The notes under the pieces are model-generated. The model was not told where the DNA came from and made no database searches. It was given only the letters and a program-made list of their open reading frames with translations. Positions 60,595-64,000 of a stretch of 64,000 nt of DNA are shown here, piece after piece. Location: positions 124,001-188,000 of the forward strand of contig NZ_FTNC01000001.1 of the NCBI RefSeq assembly GCF_900156285.1, given 5' to 3'. The DNA is from Halanaerobium kushneri. Its GTDB lineage: Bacteria > Bacillota > Halanaerobiia > Halanaerobiales > Halanaerobiaceae. Each line of letters begins with the position of its first letter. Position 1 is the first letter of the stretch. A program made the position numbers and the translations under genes.

Positions 60595-62979
60595 ATGAAA
60601 GAAGAAATTTATCCAATTGCAATTGAAGATAAAATGAAAGACGCTTACCTGAATTATTCACTTAGTGTAATTATTGGCAGGGCTCTGCCTGATGTTAGAG
60701 ATGGTTTAAAACCGGTACATAGAAGAATACTTTATGCTGCGAGAGAACTTGGGCTTTTGCATAACCGTCCTCACAAAAAATCAGCTCGCCTGGTCGGTGA
60801 AGTTTTAGGTAAATTTCATCCTCACGGTGACAGTGCTGTTTATGATGCTATGGTCAGGATGGCTCAGGATTTTAACCAGCGTTATCAGTTAATCGATGGC
60901 CATGGTAATTTCGGTTCAATTGATGGTGATAGTGCTGCTGCCATGCGATATACTGAAACAAAATTAACAGAAATTGCTGAAGCACTTTTAGATAATATAG
61001 ATGAAGAAACTGTTAATTTTATTGATAATTTTGACGGCAGTCTGCAGGAACCTGAAGTGCTGCCCTCAAAAATACCAAATCTGTTAGTTAACGGCTCCAG
61101 TGGTATTGCTGTTGGAATGAGTACTTCTATACCACCTCATAATTTAGGAGAGGTAATAGATGCTTTAATTCACCTTCTCGACTATCCTAACGCCAGACTG
61201 GAGACAATTATTAAAAATCATCTACCCGGTCCTGATTTTCCAACCGGTGCAGCTATAGTTGGCAATGACGGTATAAAATCAGCCTATCAAAATGGTAAAG
61301 GGAAAATAACTTTAAGAGCTAAAAGTAAAGTTGAAAAAGAAGGAAGACATCAAAATCTAATTATTACTGAAATCCCATATCAGGTTAATAAAGCAAAATT
61401 AATTGAAGAAATTGCTGATCTGGTTAACAAAGGAAAAATATCAGCAGTTTCTGATTTAAGAGATGAATCCGATAAAAAGGGAATTAGAATTGTGATTGAA
61501 TTAAAAAGTAAGGCAGATCCACAATTAACATTAAATAGACTTTATAAATACACAAATCTGCAGACTAATTTTCGGATTAATCTTTTGGCCCTCAATGATA
61601 AAAAGCCAGTTGTGATGGGGCTACTCGAGATTTTGAATCACTTTTTAGATTTCCGCAAACAGGTTATTAAAAATCATACTCAATATAATTTAAATAAATC
61701 CGAAAATCGTTATCATATTTTAGCAGGTCTAAAAAGAGCAATCGATGAGCTTGATATAGTAATTAAGGTAATTAGAAACTCTCAATCAAAAAAAGAAGCC
61801 AGGGAAAAATTAATGCTGGAACTTGATATATCAAAACAACAGGCCCAGTCAATTCTGGAGATGCAGCTGCAGCGTCTAGTTGGAATGGAATTTGAAAAGC
61901 TGGAAGCTGAAAGAGAGGATCTGGCTGAGAAAATTAAGTATTACAAAAACATTTTAAATAACGAGGATGAATTGAATAATGTACTCCGTGATGAACTTAA
62001 AGAAATCAAAAAAAGCTTTGATGATCAGCGGCGAACCGAAATAATTGCTGATGACAGTAAAGCTGAAATAACTAAAGATGATTTGATCAAAGAGAAAAAT
62101 GCTGTTTTATCACTATCCTACCGGGGAATTATTAAACGAAATGAAGAGTTCAAGAATCTAAGAGCGGCTAAAAACGACTATCTTGTTGCAGCAGTTGAAG
62201 GTTCTTCGTTAGATCAACTTCTCTTTTTTAGTGATCAGGGAGAAGTATATAATTTACAGGTCCATGATATTGAAGAACATCACGGACTTGCTACCGGAGA
62301 TAATTTAAGTAAATATCTTCAGATTCCAATCAAGGAAAATATTATTTCATTAAATATTTTAGATAAGGAACAGAATAAGAATCAAAATCAATATTATACC
62401 TTTGTTACTCATTCTGGTTTGGTCAAAAGGAGTAATATCGATGAATATAGGACCAATTATAGCCATATTAGAGCAATCAAACTGGACAATGATAGCTTAG
62501 TCAATGTTGAAAAAACAAATGCGATAGAAGATATAATTGTTGTTAGCAAAAATGGTTATTTAATTAGATTTAGCGGGGATACCTTCTCGACTACCGGTCG
62601 GAATACTCTTGGCAGTAGAGCAATCAATTTAAGCAAAAATGATCATGTAATCTACTTTAACATTTTTGATAAAAATGATTTCTTAATCTCAATTAGTGAG
62701 GATGGCAGAGCTAATAAAATTAAATTAAACAATTTTAGATCTCAAAAAAGAAATGGTAAAGGAATTAGAATTTTTTCTAATAGCAAATACAAACTTGCAG
62801 GAGCAGTCACAGCAGCCAGAGATGATAAAATATTAATTGCTGCTAAAAATGGAGAAATAAATGAAATAGTTGTCGCTGATATACCAGAAACCTCACCGGG
62901 AGGTAATATGTATCAGGTTACAAAAGAACTTGATTTTGAAAAAATAGTGGCTGTCAAAAAAATTATTGAAGTGGAATAA
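60595..62979 (+). CDS. Type II topoisomerase subunit A (ParC or second GyrA)
   Basis: A 794-residue subunit. Opening: [20 protein letters not shown]; the catalytic Tyr119 is in AMRYTE; the quinolone-determining positions are Ser80 and Asp84 ([11 protein letters not shown]), wild-type-like. The C-terminal pinwheel contains [10 protein letters not shown], a degenerate GyrA box (canonical QRRGGKG), which favours topoisomerase IV-like decatenation over supercoiling. The ribosome site is GAGAGGAG. Confidence 0.88.
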   Translation: MKEEIYPIAIEDKMKDAYLNYSLSVIIGRALPDVRDGLKPVHRRILYAARELGLLHNRPHKKSARLVGEVLGKFHPHGDSAVYDAMVRMAQDFNQRYQLIDGHGNFGSIDGDSAAAMRYTETKLTEIAEALLDNIDEETVNFIDNFDGSLQEPEVLPSKIPNLLVNGSSGIAVGMSTSIPPHNLGEVIDALIHLLDYPNARLETIIKNHLPGPDFPTGAAIVGNDGIKSAYQNGKGKITLRAKSKVEKEGRHQNLIITEIPYQVNKAKLIEEIADLVNKGKISAVSDLRDESDKKGIRIVIELKSKADPQLTLNRLYKYTNLQTNFRINLLALNDKKPVVMGLLEILNHFLDFRKQVIKNHTQYNLNKSENRYHILAGLKRAIDELDIVIKVIRNSQSKKEAREKLMLELDISKQQAQSILEMQLQRLVGMEFEKLEAEREDLAEKIKYYKNILNNEDELNNVLRDELKEIKKSFDDQRRTEIIADDSKAEITKDDLIKEKNAVLSLSYRGIIKRNEEFKNLRAAKNDYLVAAVEGSSLDQLLFFSDQGEVYNLQVHDIEEHHGLATGDNLSKYLQIPIKENIISLNILDKEQNKNQNQYYTFVTHSGLVKRSNIDEYRTNYSHIRAIKLDNDSLVNVEKTNAIEDIIVVSKNGYLIRFSGDTFSTTGRNTLGSRAINLSKNDHVIYFNIFDKNDFLISISEDGRANKIKLNNFRSQKRNGKGIRIFSNSKYKLAGAVTAARDDKILIAAKNGEINEIVVADIPETSPGGNMYQVTKELDFEKIVAVKKIIEVE

Positions 62980-62998
62980 AACTTAATAATCAAAGATA

Positions 62999-63030
62999 AA
63001 AAACCTCAGTCATATGACTGAGGTTTTTAT
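62999..63030. terminator. Palindromic terminator shared by parC-like gene and the wall hydrolase
   Basis: AAACCTCAGTCAT (63001-63013) and its complement ATGACTGAGGTTT (63014-63026) are a perfect 26-bp palindrome with A/T runs on both sides. It fits a bidirectional terminator for the converging genes. Confidence 0.85.
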
Positions 63031-63047
63031 TTAAGCTAAATAAGTTT

Positions 63048-63638
63048 TTATTTTAAAAACACATGGTTGCCAATAGTTACTACCTTATCTCTTTTAGCAA
63101 AAAACTCAGGGTTTCTTGATTTAGCAGGATTATAAAAATAAAGGCTTCCCTGACTTGGATCCAGACCGCTTACAGCATCATAGGCAGCCTTAAAAGAATC
63201 ATTATCTGGTGATAAATCAATCATCCCATTTTCAACTGGAGTAAATTGCCCAGTTTGATAAACAACCTCTCTAATTGAATTTGGAAATGAAGGATGATAA
63301 ACCCTATTAATTATAACCGCTCCTACTGCCACTTTGCCCTGGTAGCTTTCACCACGCGCCTCCGCATTAATTATACTTGCCAGTATTTCAATTTCATCTG
63401 CACTAAAATTTTTGTAACTATAAAAATCATCCCTTACTGCAACTTCTTTATTACTGCTTTTACCACCGGAAAGAACAACAAGCAAAAACATAAGTCCCAG
63501 ACCTGTGTAAATATCTTCTTTTTCTATAGATGCTGCTTTAAGTTCTGAAACAGGCATTAAATAAGGTAGAAATACTGAATTAAACAGTAAAATCAAAGCA
63601 AGTGTAATTATTATTTGTTTAAAATGAATCTTCTGCAT
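63048..63638 (-). CDS. SleB/CwlJ-type cell wall hydrolase
   Basis: A 196-residue exported protein. Signal/anchor helix IIITLALILLFNSVFLPYL; a second hydrophobic stretch GLGLMFLLVVLSG near residue 50. The Hydrolase_2 domain: ILASIINAEARGESYQGKVA with the catalytic Glu, GAVIINRVYHPSFPNSI, YQTGQFTPVENG and LYFYNPAKSRNPEFF. Such domains cleave peptidoglycan at muramic lactam or glycan sites; sporulation is not required. Start ATG follows AAGGAGAATAG. Confidence 0.85.
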   Translation of the reverse strand: MQKIHFKQIIITLALILLFNSVFLPYLMPVSELKAASIEKEDIYTGLGLMFLLVVLSGGKSSNKEVAVRDDFYSYKNFSADEIEILASIINAEARGESYQGKVAVGAVIINRVYHPSFPNSIREVVYQTGQFTPVENGMIDLSPDNDSFKAAYDAVSGLDPSQGSLYFYNPAKSRNPEFFAKRDKVVTIGNHVFLK

Positions 63639-63711
63639 AGACTATTCTCCTTATATAAGATACTTAATGATATTAAAATATAATCAATCTACCATAATCC
63701 CTTATTTTAAA

Positions 63712-64000
63712 TTAAAGAATTAAAGCAAGTAATGCCAGTGCTCCAAGTATATAACCAGTATTTAAAGAACCCTTTTCTTCTTTCAGCTCTTTATTGGCCG
63801 CTTTCTTTTCAGCTTCAAGTTCTGAAATTCTATTTTCCAATTCTTCAATTCTTGTCATATTAATACTCTGATTATCTTCCAGTTCCTGCAGCTTTTGTCC
63901 GGAAACTCCTTCTTCTTTAATAGCATTTAATTCCTTTTCTAAACTATTAATCTGGTTGTCCAGACCGTTAACATTTTCTTCTAATTCTGCCATTCTGGAT
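63712..64000 (-). CDS. Coiled-coil protein with C-terminal membrane helix, partial
   Basis: The frame is open to the right window edge, so the start may lie outside. Visible residues form a long Leu/Glu/Lys heptad coiled coil (INSLEKELNAIKEEG, MTRIEELENRISELEAEKKA) and end in a short hydrophobic helix, GYILGALALLALIL. It is probably a tail-anchored or exported helical protein. Family unknown. Confidence 0.6.
   Translation of the reverse strand, partial: SRMAELEENVNGLDNQINSLEKELNAIKEEGVSGQKLQELEDNQSINMTRIEELENRISELEAEKKAANKELKEEKGSLNTGYILGALALLALIL

Overview
The sequence is AT-rich, with strong Shine-Dalgarno sites (AGGAGG, GAGGTG) and frequent TTG and GTG starts. It looks like a low-GC anaerobic Firmicute. 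A secreted Omp85-type beta-barrel protein at 29.5 kb implies an outer membrane. KtrAB-type potassium uptake, a CLC protein, L-lactate dehydrogenase, rubredoxin and a Bacillus-like lexA/yneA/yneB SOS locus fit a diderm, salt-adapted fermenter such as a member of Halanaerobiales. The genus is inferred from gene content; there is no rRNA in the window.

Left part (1 to about 42.3 kb): a long accessory region, almost all on the + strand. It holds mostly single genes, each with its own ribosome binding site: six intact GNAT acetyltransferases (one fused to a membrane domain), VOC proteins, CPBP membrane proteases, alpha/beta hydrolases, oxidoreductases, a MarR/cation-efflux pair, a MerR/GyrI regulator, an S66 (MccF-like) peptidase, and resistance-type transferases. 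Between them lie gene fragments: pieces of DUF924, CPBP, GNAT, methyltransferase, medium-chain dehydrogenase, DUF2164, P-loop kinase and probably P1-peptidase genes. Several are joined end to end. The far left edge carries tandem 23-bp repeats resembling an IS21/Tn7-like element end, followed by two orphan antitoxin-type genes. folA-thyA (7.0-8.3 kb) and trpB (40.4 kb) are the clearest housekeeping genes here.

Right part (42.6 to 64 kb): conserved core. On the - strand are ldh, then the SOS pair yneB-like and yneA-like, divergent from lexA, with three LexA-type boxes between. Next comes a - strand run in the transcription order miaB, mutS, mutL, miaA, thioredoxin-like gene, hfq, TPR protein, type-4 uracil-DNA glycosylase. 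Upstream of it are a ktrB-ktrA pair, rubredoxin, a CLC protein and a type II topoisomerase B subunit divergent from its A subunit. A SleB-type wall hydrolase and a coiled-coil membrane protein cut by the window edge close the window.

How parts work together: lexA, the LysM division-inhibitor homologue, the resolvase, MutS/MutL, the uracil glycosylase and (at 38.6 kb) 3-methyladenine glycosylase form a DNA-damage set. KtrAB and CLC handle ions. The left region looks like a site of repeated gene import followed by decay. No recombinase that could explain it is inside the window, and I do not see a CRISPR array, tRNA, rRNA or a complete mobile element.
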